A DNA stretch of 64,000 bases from Nocardia sp. BMG51109. Its GTDB lineage: Bacteria; Actinomycetota; Actinomycetes; Mycobacteriales; Mycobacteriaceae. Shown here in pieces: positions 34,131-43,197 of the stretch. Location of the stretch: assembly GCF_000526215.1 (NCBI RefSeq), contig NZ_JAFQ01000004.1, positions 5,022,001 through 5,086,000 on the forward strand, written 5' to 3'. Position 1 is the stretch's first letter. Each line of letters opens with the position of its first letter. Below the pieces are notes generated by a model. That model had not been told where the DNA came from. It did no database searches and worked only from the letters and a program-made list of their open reading frames with translations. Position numbers and translations under genes: made by a program.

Positions 34131-35477
34131 GTGGATGAGGTGGAGCGGACGGCACTGGCGCGAGCGTGGTGGGAGGCGTTGGCGGCCACGGGGACGGCGC
34201 CCATGCCCGCCGCGCAGGCGCAGCGGCTGCTGCACGGCCTGATCGTCGACCTCTTGGCCGTGCTGCACACCGACCCCTTCGACGCGGCGGCGGGTGCGCA
34301 GGTGGGCCGGGCCCTGGTCGCGGCGCACTGGACCGATTCGAGCGTGCCGGCGCTGTCGGCGCGTGTGCTGCACCGGCTCGCCGACCACGACGACTATCCG
34401 GATTCCGGATCCCGTTTCGCCGCACTGCTCGCGGCGATCGGGCAGGGCCACGAGGCCGGCGTGCGCGATCTGTCCGGCCTCGACCGTCACCCCGCGGAGA
34501 CGGCGGCCGGATCGCACGACCGTAGCGGTGACGACGGGCGGTTCCGGATCGTCTTCGACAACATCGCCGTGGCGGTCGCGCTCGGCGACACCACGGGCAC
34601 GCTGGTGGAGGCCAACAAGGGGCTGGCGGACATGATCGGCGTGCCCGTGGGCTCCCTGCGGGGGATCTCGGTCTTCGACTTCGCGCATCCCGACGACCGG
34701 GGTTACATCCGCAAGCTGCTGTACGAGGAGCTGGTACCGGCCCGATCCGGCACGGTGCGGCTGGAACGGCGGCTGGTGCGCGCCGACGGCAGCGTCGGCT
34801 GGATGTCGTTCGCCATCACCTACGTGCCCGGCAGCGGCAGGCAGCCCGACTACCTGCTGGCCGTGGGCGCCGACGTGACCGAACTGCACGAACGGCAGGA
34901 GGAGCTGCACCGCCAGGCCCGCCACGACGCCCTCACCGGACTGCCCAACCGGCGCCTGCTGCTGGAGCGGGTCGACGAACTGATCGCGAATGCCCACGAC
35001 GAGGACCGGGCCGCGTTCTGCTTCGCCGACCTGGACCACTTCAAGGACATCAACGACCGCTACGGGCACGGCATCGGCGACAAGGCGCTCGCCGCCGTCG
35101 CCGTCCGGCTGCGCGACTACGTGCGCGAATGCGATTGCCTCGTCGCCAGGATCGGCGGCGACGAATTCGTCGCGCTGATCCCGCCGCCGGCCACCGCGTC
35201 GCGCGCCACCATCGTCGCGGACCGGTTGCTGTCGGCGCTCGCCGAGCCGATCGTGGTCGACGGCCGGGCGCTGCGGATCTCGGCGAGTATCGGGGCGGTG
35301 GTGACCCCGATCGTCGGGGCCGACGCGGAATCGCTGCTCGACGCCGCCGACACCAGCCTCTACTACGCCAAGACCAACGGTAAGGGGCACTGGGTCCTGC
35401 ACACCCTGGAGGCGCCCTCCGAGACGCGCCCGCGCCACCCGTGCTCGGGCGGCGGCCGCCCCCGCGCGCCGAAATGA
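34131..35477 (+). CDS. PAS-GGDEF diguanylate cyclase
   Basis: A 448-residue protein if GTG 34131 is the start (GAAGGGG upstream; a TTG at 34062 is also in frame). The N-terminal 130 residues resemble an actinobacterial helical sensor region (ALARAWWEALAATGTAPMP, QRLLHGLIVDLLAVL). A PAS domain follows (about 140-260; FRIVFDNIAVAVALGD, ISVFDFAHPDDRGYI), then a GGDEF domain with the intact active site ARIGGDEFVALIP and DLDHFKDINDRYGH. It is expected to make c-di-GMP in response to a PAS signal. No EAL domain is fused or adjacent. It lies downstream of the terpene synthase, but a link is not shown. Confidence 0.9.
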   Translation: MDEVERTALARAWWEALAATGTAPMPAAQAQRLLHGLIVDLLAVLHTDPFDAAAGAQVGRALVAAHWTDSSVPALSARVLHRLADHDDYPDSGSRFAALLAAIGQGHEAGVRDLSGLDRHPAETAAGSHDRSGDDGRFRIVFDNIAVAVALGDTTGTLVEANKGLADMIGVPVGSLRGISVFDFAHPDDRGYIRKLLYEELVPARSGTVRLERRLVRADGSVGWMSFAITYVPGSGRQPDYLLAVGADVTELHERQEELHRQARHDALTGLPNRRLLLERVDELIANAHDEDRAAFCFADLDHFKDINDRYGHGIGDKALAAVAVRLRDYVRECDCLVARIGGDEFVALIPPPATASRATIVADRLLSALAEPIVVDGRALRISASIGAVVTPIVGADAESLLDAADTSLYYAKTNGKGHWVLHTLEAPSETRPRHPCSGGGRPRAPK

Positions 35478-35515
35478 TCTGTCGCCGGAGTCCGATGGCG
35501 GTGGCGGTGGCCGAC

Positions 35516-35521
35516 TAAGAT
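35516..35521 (+). promoter_or_regulatory. -10 hexamer TAAGAT for the MaoC-like gene
   Basis: TAAGAT is 8 nt before ATG 35530; no ribosome binding site lies between. Confidence 0.4.
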
Positions 35522-35529
35522 CAACGCCC

Positions 35530-35982
35530 ATGACCGATTTCGCCGATCTGGACGCGCTGCGGGCAGCGGTGGGCACCGAGATCGGCGTCAGCGACTGGAT
35601 GACGATCGATCAGGATCGCATCGACACGTTCGCCGACGCCACCGATGACCACCAGTGGATCCACGTCGATCCCGCCAAGGCCGCGGAGGGCCCCTACGGG
35701 CGCACCATCGCGCACGGGTTCCTCACGCTGTCGCTGCTCGTGCCGCTCACCAACCGGGCCGCCACCGTGGGCGGCATCCGGATGGGGATCAACTACGGCC
35801 TCAACAAGGTTCGCTTCATCACCCCGGTCCCGGTGGGCGGCCGCATCCGCGCCCGCACCACCCTGGACTCGGTGCGCGACATCCCCGGCGGCGTGCAGGC
35901 CGAGCGGACCGTCACCCTCGAACTGGAGGGCGCCGAGAAGCCGGCCTGCCTCGCCGAGAGCATCGTGCGCTACCTGACCTGA
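35530..35982 (+). CDS. MaoC-like (R)-specific enoyl-CoA hydratase
   Basis: A 150-residue hot-dog fold hydratase. The catalytic hydratase 2 motif is TDDHQWIHVDPAKAAEGPYG followed by RTIAHGFLTLSLLVPL, in which the Asp and His of the Dx(4)H-type motif are present. The size and motif match Rv0130-type (HtdZ) enzymes, which hydrate trans-2-enoyl-CoA. It probably serves fatty acid or polyketide metabolism. It closes the accessory block and is convergent with the ydcF-like gene. Confidence 0.92.
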   Translation: MTDFADLDALRAAVGTEIGVSDWMTIDQDRIDTFADATDDHQWIHVDPAKAAEGPYGRTIAHGFLTLSLLVPLTNRAATVGGIRMGINYGLNKVRFITPVPVGGRIRARTTLDSVRDIPGGVQAERTVTLELEGAEKPACLAESIVRYLT

Positions 35983-36012
35983 GCGGTCGCGGCCACCTGA
36001 TCCGACGGGTCG

Positions 36013-36693
36013 TCAGGGCGGCGGCCCGAACGGCAGGACCGATTCCGGCGCCTGGTCGGGAGTCAGCGTCGCCACCACGGGGATTCCGGCGTCGGCGAAG
36101 TCTCCGCGCGCCCGGTACATGTGATCGGACGAGGTGACCAGGACCGCGCTGTGCGCGCCGATCGAGTCCATCATCGCCGCGGAGTACTCGGCGTTCTCCA
36201 GCGTGGACTCCGCCCGGTCCTCGAGGTGCACGCGGTCCGGCGGAATGCCGCGGCCGACAAGCCAATCCGCCATCACCTGCGCCTCGGTGACGCCGCCCTC
36301 CGGATTGCCGCCCGTGACCACCACGGGCGCCGCCGGCGTCAGCACGGCCTGGATGTGGGCCGCGGACAGGCGATCGATGAGTTCGGGCTGCATCTGCCCG
36401 TCCGGTTGCAGGCCGTAGCCCAGCACGACGATGGCGGTGTCGGAGCCGAGATCCGCGATCAGCGGCAGGCCGGGCAGCGGGAACGAGGCGGAGTTCAGTG
36501 CCGCCGCAACGGGATCGGGCGGGTCGTCGGCGCGGGCGGGCGTCGCCGCGGCGAACAGCACGCCCAGCGCGGCGGCGGAGACGACCGCGGCCCCGGCGAT
36601 TGCCGGGAACGCGGCGACCGGCGAAAGCGGCCGGAGGGGAACGGCGTAGCGGGTGATCGTGCGAAATCGGTTGGAGCGAACGGTCGGAGACAA
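36013..36693 (-). CDS. YdcF/DUF218-family exported protein
   Basis: A 226-residue protein if it starts at TTG 36693, which has a perfect GGGAGG six nucleotides upstream; ATGs further upstream give longer, unlikely N-termini. After a basic start comes an N-terminal hydrophobic segment (FPAIAGAAVVSAAALGVLF) with an ARADD cleavage-like site, so it is probably exported. The DUF218 domain has AIVVLGYGLQPDGQM, VVVTGGNPEGGVTEAQVM and ESTLENAEYSA motifs. DUF218 proteins include ElyC/SanA, linked to envelope integrity; the reaction is unknown. Confidence 0.82.
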   Translation of the reverse strand: MSPTVRSNRFRTITRYAVPLRPLSPVAAFPAIAGAAVVSAAALGVLFAAATPARADDPPDPVAAALNSASFPLPGLPLIADLGSDTAIVVLGYGLQPDGQMQPELIDRLSAAHIQAVLTPAAPVVVTGGNPEGGVTEAQVMADWLVGRGIPPDRVHLEDRAESTLENAEYSAAMMDSIGAHSAVLVTSSDHMYRARGDFADAGIPVVATLTPDQAPESVLPFGPPP

Positions 36694-36880
36694 GTCGGAC
36701 CTCCCAAGCAACCGCGCCGGGAACCCGGCGCTGACACGGGCCGCCTCCATGGTCACTCGAATAACGCTGCTACACAGCCGATCAGCGCGCTTCGGCGCGA
36801 ACGCGCCATCCGGGTCGGAGGGAGCGTCCGGGCGCGTACCATGGGCCGTCCGAAGGGAATCGGACACCGGAAGCGCGCAG

Positions 36881-36940
36881 TGTGCCGGGCGCCGCGGAGT
36901 TGTGCCGGGCGCCGCCGAGTGGTGTCAGGCGCCGCCGAGT
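36881..36940. repeat. 20-bp tandem repeat x3 across the trpD stop
   Basis: Units at 36881-36900, 36901-36920 and 36921-36940 share GCGCCGCCGAGT with one or a few changes. The third unit holds the last trpD codons and its stop (TCA on the plus strand at 36925-36927); the others extend downstream of the gene. Confidence 0.85.
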
Positions 36941-37980
36941 TCCGTGGTGTAGGCGGCCCACCGGTCCAGCAACCGTGCGGCCGCCCCGGAATCCACCGCC
37001 TGTGCGGCCCGCTCCAGTCCGGCGCCCAGGGCGTCGTGGATGTCCTTGCCGGCGGCGTCGGGCGTCAGCTCGTGCGCGACGATGGCGGCGGCCGAGTTCA
37101 GCAGCACGGCGTCGCGCACCGGTCCGGACTGCCCGGCCAGCATGTTGCGGGCGACGACGGCATTCGTCTCGGCATCGCCGCCCCGCAGCGCGTCCTGCGG
37201 CGTGCGGGGCAGGCCGATCCGGGCGGGATCGATGGTCGTCTCGCGCAGCGAGCCGCCGGTGACCACCCACGCGTCGGTGGTGTCGCCGGTGGTGATCTCG
37301 TCGAGCCCGTCGTTGCCGCGCACCACCAGGGCGTTGTGGCCGCGCTCGGCGAACGCTCCGGCGATGACCGGCAGCAGGTCGGCGAAGGCGCAGCCGATCA
37401 GGCCGGCGCCCGGCTGCGCCGGATTGGTGAGCGGACCGAGCACGTTGAACACGGTCGGGATGCCGATCTCCTTGCGCGCGGGCCCGGCGAACCGCAGCGC
37501 GGGATGGAACAGCGGCGCGAAGCAGAACCCGATGCCCACCTCGCGCACGCACCGCGCCACCTCGTCGGGCCCCAGGGCGATGCGCACCCCGAGCGCCTCC
37601 AGCACGTCGGCGCCGCCGCTCTTCGACGAGGCCGCCCGGTTGCCGTGCTTGACCACCGGAATCCCGCTGGCCGACACCACGATCGACGACATCGTCGAGA
37701 TGTTGACGGTGCCCGAGCGGTCGCCCCCGGTGCCGACGATGTCGACCGCGGAGACCTCCAGCGGCACCCGCCGGGCGTGCCCCAGCATGCCCCGCGCCAG
37801 GCCGGAGAGCTCCGATGCGGTGGGGCCCTTCATCTTCATGGCCACCCCGAACGCGGCGATCTGGGCCTGGGTGGCGTTGTCGGAGAAGATCTCGTCGATC
37901 GCCCACGCCGCCTCCTCCGCGGTCAGATCGACCCCATCGGTGAGGGCCCCGAGGATCTCGGGCCAGCTGCGCGCGCTCAT
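36925..37980 (-). CDS. trpD: anthranilate phosphoribosyltransferase (TrpD)
   Basis: A 351-residue enzyme of tryptophan synthesis that transfers phosphoribose from PRPP to anthranilate. The start is ATG 37980, with GGGAGAG upstream; a nine-residue longer frame is possible. Signature motifs are [20 protein letters not shown] (PRPP loop), [23 protein letters not shown] and [12 protein letters not shown]. It is divergent from ctaE, exactly as in M. tuberculosis. The other trp genes are not here. Confidence 0.96.
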   Translation of the reverse strand: MSARSWPEILGALTDGVDLTAEEAAWAIDEIFSDNATQAQIAAFGVAMKMKGPTASELSGLARGMLGHARRVPLEVSAVDIVGTGGDRSGTVNISTMSSIVVSASGIPVVKHGNRAASSKSGGADVLEALGVRIALGPDEVARCVREVGIGFCFAPLFHPALRFAGPARKEIGIPTVFNVLGPLTNPAQPGAGLIGCAFADLLPVIAGAFAERGHNALVVRGNDGLDEITTGDTTDAWVVTGGSLRETTIDPARIGLPRTPQDALRGGDAETNAVVARNMLAGQSGPVRDAVLLNSAAAIVAHELTPDAAGKDIHDALGAGLERAAQAVDSGAAARLLDRWAAYTTELGGA

Positions 37981-38163
37981 CAATCTCTCCCGTCGCGGTT
38001 TTCGCACATCAGGTGCTCGGTAGCAGCCTAACGGGGTCGGTGAGATACGGCCTTTACCGCCTTCGAGCTGGGTGTTCGTGTGACACGCCGGTGGGTCGGT
38101 GAGAGTCGCACGGGCCGAGCGATTTCCGACACGCGGTGCCGAGTTTCGAACCCGGCTACGCCT

Positions 38164-38186
38164 GTCGTACTACGACGAGTCATACT
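38164..38186 (+). promoter_or_regulatory. ctaE promoter: palindrome GTCGTACTACGAC plus -10 CATACT
   Basis: A perfect 6-bp-arm palindrome lies at 38164-38176, 4 bp before the hexamer CATACT (38181-38186). Seven nucleotides then lead to GTG 38194, so the mRNA may be leaderless. The palindrome may bind a regulator of the respiratory operon. Confidence 0.4.
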
Positions 38187-38193
38187 AACCGTC

Positions 38194-38805
38194 GTGACGA
38201 CCGCAGTAGGCACCCAAGGATCGGCCATCACTCAGCGTGTGCACTCGCTGAACCGGCCCAACATGGTCAGTGTCGGGACCATCATCTGGCTGTCCAGCGA
38301 GCTGATGTTCTTCGCCGGCTTGTTCGCCATGTACTTCGTCGCCCGTGCCCAGGCGCACGGCAACTGGCCGCCGGAACCGACCGAGCTGAACCTGAAGCTG
38401 GCCGTGCCGGTCACCGCCGTGCTGATCGCGTCGTCGTTCACCTGCCAGATGGGCGTATTCGCCGCCGAGAAGGGTGACGTGTTCGGGTTGCGGCGCTGGT
38501 ACGTCGTGACCTTCCTGATGGGCCTGTTCTTCGTGTGCGGCCAGGCATACGAGTACCACGCGCTCTACGGCGAGGGCACCACGATCTCGAGCAGCGTGTA
38601 CGGCTCGGTGTTCTTCATCACCACCGGCTTCCACGGCCTGCACGTCATCGGCGGTCTCATCGCGTTCATCATGCTGCTGATCCGCACCAAGATCAGTAAG
38701 TTCACCCCCGCGCAGGCCACCGCGGCGATCGTCGTCTCCTATTACTGGCACTTCGTCGACATCGTGTGGATCGGGCTGTTCGCCACGATCTACTTCGTCC
38801 GATAG
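38194..38805 (+). CDS. ctaE: cytochrome c oxidase subunit III (CtaE)
   Basis: A 203-residue membrane subunit of the aa3 oxidase with five helices. Landmarks are [20 protein letters not shown] (as shorter blocks), the conserved Glu in [24 protein letters not shown] and [23 protein letters not shown] 38194 is preferred over ATG-like upstream starts because of the promoter spacing and the family's short N-terminus. It heads the ctaE-qcrC-qcrA-qcrB operon and pairs with CtaC/CtaF encoded 28 kb upstream. Confidence 0.95.
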   Translation: MTTAVGTQGSAITQRVHSLNRPNMVSVGTIIWLSSELMFFAGLFAMYFVARAQAHGNWPPEPTELNLKLAVPVTAVLIASSFTCQMGVFAAEKGDVFGLRRWYVVTFLMGLFFVCGQAYEYHALYGEGTTISSSVYGSVFFITTGFHGLHVIGGLIAFIMLLIRTKISKFTPAQATAAIVVSYYWHFVDIVWIGLFATIYFVR

Positions 38806-38874
38806 GACCCCTACGCTTTTCGGCAAGCACCAGCCCCAGCATCAGTCGGTTCCGTCTACTCCAAAGGGACACAG

Positions 38875-39753
38875 ATGAGTTCATCTCCCCCGTCAGCGCC
38901 AGATCCCAACGGCCCGGGGATCGTCAGCGCTCAGGAAAGCCAGGCCAAGATCCGCAAGCAGCGGCGAATGCGCCGCAGGGTGGCGGGTGGCATGGTTCTT
39001 CTGATGGGCCTCGCCGGAGCCGGCTTCGCGGCCTCGGCGCTGACCCCGCAGGCGCAGGTCGCGACGGCGAACGAGGACCAGTCGGCGCTGATCCGCGAGG
39101 GTAAGCAGGTCTACGACACCTCCTGCGTCACCTGTCACGGCGCCAACCTGCAGGGCGTGCAGGACCGCGGCCCCAGCCTGATCGGCGTCGGCGAGGCCGC
39201 CGTGTACTTCCAGGTGTCCACCGGGCGCATGCCCGCCGCCACCAACGGCGCGCAGATCGTGCGCAAGCCACCGAAGTTCGACGAGCGGCAGACCGACGCG
39301 CTGGGCGCCTACATCGCGGCCAACGGCGGCGGACCGACGCTGGTGCGCGACGCCAAGGGCGAGGTCGAGCAGGAGTCGATGACCGAGGGCGCCGACCTGG
39401 GCCGCGGCGGTGAGCTGTTCCGGATGAACTGCGCCTCCTGCCACAACTTCACCGGTAAGGGCGGCGCGCTGTCGTCGGGTAAGTTCGCGCCGGCGCTCGA
39501 CGAGGCCAACGAGCAGCAGATCTACGCCGCGATGCTGAGCGGTCCGCAGAACATGCCGAAGTTCTCCGACCGCGAGCTGACGCCGGAGGAGAAGCGCGAC
39601 ATCGTCGCCTACGTCAAGGACCGGACGGAGTCCCACCCCGAGGGCGGCTACGGCCTGGGCGGCTTCGGCCCCGCCACCGAGGGCCTGGCCATCTGGGTCG
39701 TGGGCATCGTGGTTCTGGTCGGCTCGGCGATGTGGATCGGCTCCCGGTCATGA
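38875..39753 (+). CDS. qcrC: cytochrome bc1 complex diheme cytochrome c subunit (QcrC)
   Basis: A 292-residue membrane-anchored cytochrome cc. One helix near the N-terminus ([19 protein letters not shown]) and one at the C-terminus ([17 protein letters not shown]) flank two heme domains, with CVTCH (84-88) and CASCH (186-190). In actinobacteria this subunit replaces soluble cytochrome c and passes electrons from the Rieske protein to CtaC within the bc1-aa3 supercomplex. Its TGA overlaps the first ATG of the 77-bp repeat array. Confidence 0.96.
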   Translation: MSSSPPSAPDPNGPGIVSAQESQAKIRKQRRMRRRVAGGMVLLMGLAGAGFAASALTPQAQVATANEDQSALIREGKQVYDTSCVTCHGANLQGVQDRGPSLIGVGEAAVYFQVSTGRMPAATNGAQIVRKPPKFDERQTDALGAYIAANGGGPTLVRDAKGEVEQESMTEGADLGRGGELFRMNCASCHNFTGKGGALSSGKFAPALDEANEQQIYAAMLSGPQNMPKFSDRELTPEEKRDIVAYVKDRTESHPEGGYGLGGFGPATEGLAIWVVGIVVLVGSAMWIGSRS

Positions 39754-39830
39754 GCGCGTCAGGCCCGGAGGCGGCAGCGGAGCGTAACCACGGAGGGCCC
39801 GCGGTCATGGCCGAAAGGATGCTGCCATGA
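39750..39830 (+). CDS. first repeat-encoded 26-residue peptide
   Basis: Reads [16 protein letters not shown] then [10 protein letters not shown], and stops with TGA overlapping the next start. It begins on the last bases of qcrC. It probably serves translational coupling; stable protein is not shown. Confidence 0.35.
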   Translation: MSASGPEAAAERNHGGPAVMAERMLP

Positions 39831-39907
39831 TCGCGTCAGGCCCGGAGGCGGCAGCGGAGCGTAACCACGGAGGGCCCGCGGTCATGGCCGAAAGGATGCT
39901 GCCATGA
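39827..39907 (+). CDS. second repeat-encoded 26-residue peptide
   Basis: Identical to the first except Ile at position 2 ([12 protein letters not shown]). GAAAGGA precedes its ATG, so ribosomes could start here anew as well as re-initiate after the first peptide. Confidence 0.35.
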   Translation: MIASGPEAAAERNHGGPAVMAERMLP

Positions 39908-39984
39908 TCGCGTCAGGCCCGGAGGCGGCAGCGGAGCGTAACCACGGAGGGCCCGCGGTCATGGCCGAAAGGATGCTGTCATGA
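39904..39984 (+). CDS. third repeat-encoded 26-residue peptide, coupled to qcrA
   Basis: As the second, but ending MLS; its TGA (39982-39984) overlaps the qcrA ATG at 39981. It is the step that hands translation over to the Rieske subunit. Confidence 0.35.
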   Translation: MIASGPEAAAERNHGGPAVMAERMLS

Positions 39985-41165
39985 GCGAGCGCGGGACGAG
40001 TGAACAGGAGCGAAACGACATGGGCGCGCCCGACGACGGCAAGCCGGGGGACGAGTTGAACCCCACCGAGGAGCAGCTCGACGCGATGTCGCGGGACGAG
40101 CTGGTCGAGCTCGGCACCAAACGCGACGGTGTCGACGTCGCCTATCGTGCCCCGCGCTGGCCGGTTCCGGGCACCCGCGCGGAGAAGCGGGCCGAGCGCC
40201 AGGTGGCGCTGTGGTTCGGGCTGTCGGCGATCGCGGCGCTCGGCCTGGTCGCCGTGTTCCTGTTCTGGCCGTGGGAGTACAAGAGCCGGCACGAGGACGG
40301 CGCCGGTCTGTACTCGCTGACCACCCCGCTGTACGGCCTCACGCTGGGCGTGGCGGTGCTGGCGATCGGCATCGCGGTGGTGCTGATCCGCAAGAAGTTC
40401 GTCCCGGCGGAGATCTCCATCCAGGACCGCCACGACGGCAGGTCCGCCGAGGTGGAGCGGCGCACCCTGGCCGCCGAGCTGCAGGACGCGCTGGAGACCT
40501 CCACGCTGGGCCGCCGCAAGATGATCACCCGCACCGCGGGTCTCGGCGCGGGCGTGCTGGGCATCGGCGCGCTGTTCATGTTCGTCGGCGGCATGATCAA
40601 GAACCCGTGGGCCAAGGGCGACAAGTCGCCGCTGTGGGTGTCGGGCTGGACGCCGGACTACCCGGGTCAGACCATCTACATCCGCAAGGACGTCGGCCGT
40701 CCCGACGACGTGGTGCTGGTGCGGCCCGAGGATCTGGACGCCGGCGGCATGGAGACCGTGTTCCCCTGGAAAGAGGAGTGGCGCGGCAACGAGCACGAGA
40801 CGCTGGAGTCGCTGCGCGGCATCCGCAACGCGGTCATGCTGATCCGGCTGCGCACCGAGGACGCGCAGAAGGCGATCAAGCGCAAGGGGCAGGAGAGCTT
40901 CAACTACGGCGACTACTTCGCCTACTCGAAGATCTGCACCCACCTCGGCTGCCCGACCTCGCTGTTCGAGCAGCAGACCAACCGCATCCTGTGCCCGTGC
41001 CACCAGTCGCAGTTCTCGGCCACCGAGTGGGGTAAGCCGGTCTTCGGCCCCGCCGCCCGGGCGCTGCCGCAGCTGCCGATCACCGTCAACTCCGAGGGCT
41101 TCCTGGTCGCCAACGGCGACTTCATCGAGCCGCTCGGTCCGGCTTACTGGGAGCGTCGTTCATGA
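39981..41165 (+). CDS. qcrA: cytochrome bc1 complex Rieske iron-sulfur subunit (QcrA)
   Basis: A 394-residue actinobacterial Rieske protein with three N-terminal membrane helices ([57 protein letters not shown]) and the C-terminal 2Fe-2S domain with CTHLGC and CPCHQSQF. The annotated ATG 39981 follows the repeat array. ATG 40020, with CAGGAG upstream, is an alternative that removes a [13 protein letters not shown] segment resembling the leader peptides seen elsewhere in the window. Its stop overlaps the qcrB start (ATGA). Confidence 0.95.
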   Translation: MSERGTSEQERNDMGAPDDGKPGDELNPTEEQLDAMSRDELVELGTKRDGVDVAYRAPRWPVPGTRAEKRAERQVALWFGLSAIAALGLVAVFLFWPWEYKSRHEDGAGLYSLTTPLYGLTLGVAVLAIGIAVVLIRKKFVPAEISIQDRHDGRSAEVERRTLAAELQDALETSTLGRRKMITRTAGLGAGVLGIGALFMFVGGMIKNPWAKGDKSPLWVSGWTPDYPGQTIYIRKDVGRPDDVVLVRPEDLDAGGMETVFPWKEEWRGNEHETLESLRGIRNAVMLIRLRTEDAQKAIKRKGQESFNYGDYFAYSKICTHLGCPTSLFEQQTNRILCPCHQSQFSATEWGKPVFGPAARALPQLPITVNSEGFLVANGDFIEPLGPAYWERRS

Positions 41166-42790
41166 GTCCTAGCAAAGCGGCCGCACAGGCCAACGAGATG
41201 GATGAGCGCTATCACATGGCGGCGTTCGTCAAGCGGTCGATCAACAAGGTCTTCCCGACCCACTGGTCGTTCCTGCTCGGCGAGATCGCCATGTACTCGT
41301 TCATCATCCTGCTGCTGTCGGGTGTGTACCTGACGCTGTTCTTCGATCCGTCGATGAGCGAGGTCGTCTACGACGGCGCCTACCAGCCGCTGCGCGGCGT
41401 CACCATGTCGCGGGCCTTCGAGACCGCCCTGAACATCTCCTTCGAGGTGCGCGGCGGCCTGTTCGTGCGGCAGGTGCACCACTGGGCGGCGCTGCTGTTC
41501 GCGGCGTCGATCATCGTCCACCTGTTCCGCATCTTCTTCACCGGCGCGTTCCGCAAGCCGCGCGAGGCGAACTGGGTGATCGGCTCGCTGCTGCTGATCC
41601 TGGCGATGTTCGAGGGCTTCTTCGGCTACTCGCTGCCCGACGACCTGCTGTCGGGGACCGGCCTGCGGGCCGCCTTCTCGGGCATCACGATCTCGATCCC
41701 GCTGATCGGCACCTGGATGCACTGGCTGATGTTCGGCGGAGACTTCCCCGGCGACATCATCATCCCGCGCCTGTACATCGCGCACGTGCTGCTGTTCCCG
41801 GGCATCATCCTGGCGCTGATCGCGGCGCACGTGGCGCTGGTGTGGTACCAGAAGCACACCCAGTTCCCCGGCCCGGGCCGCACCGAGAAGAACGTCGTGG
41901 GCACCCGCATCGTGCCGGTGTTCGCGCTGGACCAGGGCGCGTTCTTCATGTTCACCCTGGGCCTGGTCGCGCTGATGGGCGGCGTGCTGCAGATCAACCC
42001 GATCTGGAACCTGGGTCCCTACAACCCCTCTCAGGTGTCGGCGGGTTCGCAGCCCGACTTCTACATGATGTGGACCGACGGCATGGCGCGCCTGATGCCG
42101 CCGTGGGAGCTGTACCTGGGCCGGTACACCATCCCGGCGGTGTTCTGGGTGGCGCTGCTGATGGGCCTGGTGTTCACCGTGCTGATCGCCTACCCGTGGA
42201 TCGAGAAGCGGCTGACCGGCGACGACGCCCGGCACAACCTGCTGCAGCGGCCGCGGGACGTGCCGGTGCGCACGGCGATCGGCGCCATGGCGATCACGTT
42301 CTACCTGGTGCTGACCCTGGCGTGCGTCAACGACATCATCGCCTACAAGTTCGACATCTCGCTGAACGCGACGACGTGGTTCTTCCGCATCGGCCTGCTG
42401 GTCGGGCCGCCGCTCGCGTACTTCCTCGCCTACCGGTTGTGCCTGGGCCTGCAGCGCAGCGACCGGCAGGTGCTCGAGCACGGCATCGAGACCGGCGTGA
42501 TCAAGCGGCTGCCGCACGGCGAGTACATCGAGGTGCACCAGCCGCTGGGCCCGGTCGACCAGCACGGCCACCCGATCCCGCTGGAGTACCAGGGCGCGCC
42601 GGTGCCGAAGAAGATGAACAAGCTGGGATGGGCCGGCAAGCCCGGTCTGGGCTCGTTCCTCCGCTCGGACCCGGCCGATCAGGCCGAGCAGCTCACCTCC
42701 TACGAGAAGGAGGAGCACCACAAGCAGCTGGAGATCCTGGCCGAATACCAGGAGCAGTCCAGCGGCGAGGGCGACAAGCACGGACACTGA
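41162..42790 (+). CDS. qcrB: cytochrome bc1 complex cytochrome b subunit (QcrB)
   Basis: A 542-residue di-heme cytochrome b. Heme-ligand histidines lie in [20 protein letters not shown] and [27 protein letters not shown] (shorter blocks), and the quinol-site motif is the PDDLL-type loop ([15 protein letters not shown]) with a PPW motif (LMPPWELY). A long charged C-terminal tail ([15 protein letters not shown]) is typical of actinobacteria. QcrB is the target of telacebec-type drugs in mycobacteria. It ends the operon, with a hairpin 53 bp after its stop. Confidence 0.96.
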   Translation: MSPSKAAAQANEMDERYHMAAFVKRSINKVFPTHWSFLLGEIAMYSFIILLLSGVYLTLFFDPSMSEVVYDGAYQPLRGVTMSRAFETALNISFEVRGGLFVRQVHHWAALLFAASIIVHLFRIFFTGAFRKPREANWVIGSLLLILAMFEGFFGYSLPDDLLSGTGLRAAFSGITISIPLIGTWMHWLMFGGDFPGDIIIPRLYIAHVLLFPGIILALIAAHVALVWYQKHTQFPGPGRTEKNVVGTRIVPVFALDQGAFFMFTLGLVALMGGVLQINPIWNLGPYNPSQVSAGSQPDFYMMWTDGMARLMPPWELYLGRYTIPAVFWVALLMGLVFTVLIAYPWIEKRLTGDDARHNLLQRPRDVPVRTAIGAMAITFYLVLTLACVNDIIAYKFDISLNATTWFFRIGLLVGPPLAYFLAYRLCLGLQRSDRQVLEHGIETGVIKRLPHGEYIEVHQPLGPVDQHGHPIPLEYQGAPVPKKMNKLGWAGKPGLGSFLRSDPADQAEQLTSYEKEEHHKQLEILAEYQEQSSGEGDKHGH

Positions 42791-42819
42791 GTTCGCGAAG
42801 CACGGACACTGAGTTCGCG
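42776..42819 (+). repeat. 22-bp direct duplication across the qcrB stop
   Basis: AAGCACGGACACTGAGTTCG plus CG occurs at 42776-42797, including the qcrB TGA, and again at 42798-42819. It is a perfect head-to-tail copy. Confidence 0.88.
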
Positions 42820-42842
42820 CGCCCTCCGCGCCGCGACAGCCG

Positions 42843-42874
42843 CGGGCCCCGAGTCGAATCCGGCTCGGGGCCCG
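42843..42874 (+). terminator. hairpin terminator of the ctaE-qcrCAB operon
   Basis: Perfect 11-bp arms CGGGCCCCGAG (42843-42853) and CTCGGGGCCCG (42864-42874) around a 10-nt loop, between the convergent qcrB and Lrp-like genes. It could serve both directions. Confidence 0.7.
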
Positions 42875-42911
42875 TCGCGTTCGCCGGGGCGGAGCGCCCG
42901 GTGGACGGGCG

Positions 42912-43187
42912 TCACTCGCCGATGGAGAACCCCGCCTCGATATCGGCGCGCGAGTACGACTTGAAGGCGATGTGGGTGGCGGTGCGCAGGACGCCGGGCG
43001 TCTTGTTGATACGGCCGGTGACCACCTCGGCGATCCGCTCGTGGTCGCGCACGCGTACCACCGCGATCAGATCGACATCGCCCGCGCACGAGTAGACCTC
43101 GGCGACGCCGTCGAGATCGGCCAGTGCCTGCGCGGTCTCGGGGATGCGGGCGGCCTCGGCGTGGATCAGCACGATCGCGGTAATCAT
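42912..43187 (-). CDS. stand-alone Lrp/AsnC ligand-binding domain protein
   Basis: A 91-residue protein consisting only of the Lrp/AsnC effector (RAM/ASNC_trans_reg) domain: ITAIVLIHAEAARIPETAQA, then VAEVYSCAGDVDLIAVVRVR and GVLRTATHIAFKSY. The helix-turn-helix of full-length Lrp is absent. Such SraA-like proteins can bind amino acids and modulate partner regulators. In M. tuberculosis a gene on the same strand follows the qcr operon; the relation is not certain. The following response regulator gene is on the same strand. Confidence 0.88.
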   Translation of the reverse strand: MITAIVLIHAEAARIPETAQALADLDGVAEVYSCAGDVDLIAVVRVRDHERIAEVVTGRINKTPGVLRTATHIAFKSYSRADIEAGFSIGE

Positions 43188-43197
43188 GCCGCCGAGT

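Larger units (their letters stand above)
39750..39980 (+). repeat. 77-bp tandem repeat x3 (MIRU-like) between qcrC and qcrA
   Basis: Three copies start exactly at 39750, 39827 and 39904, nearly identical, and the fourth boundary at 39981 is the qcrA ATG. Each unit opens with ATGA, contains GAAAGGATGCTG near its end (a Shine-Dalgarno 7 nt before the next ATG) and encodes one 26-residue peptide whose TGA overlaps the next ATG. The length (3n+2) preserves the ATGA coupling whatever the copy number. Mycobacterial MIRUs, including the 77-bp unit of the senX3-regX3 gap, have the same design. Confidence 0.9.

Noticed and set aside
39750..39980. CRISPR-like array
   Set aside because: The 77-bp units are directly adjacent with no variable spacers, so this is a plain tandem repeat.
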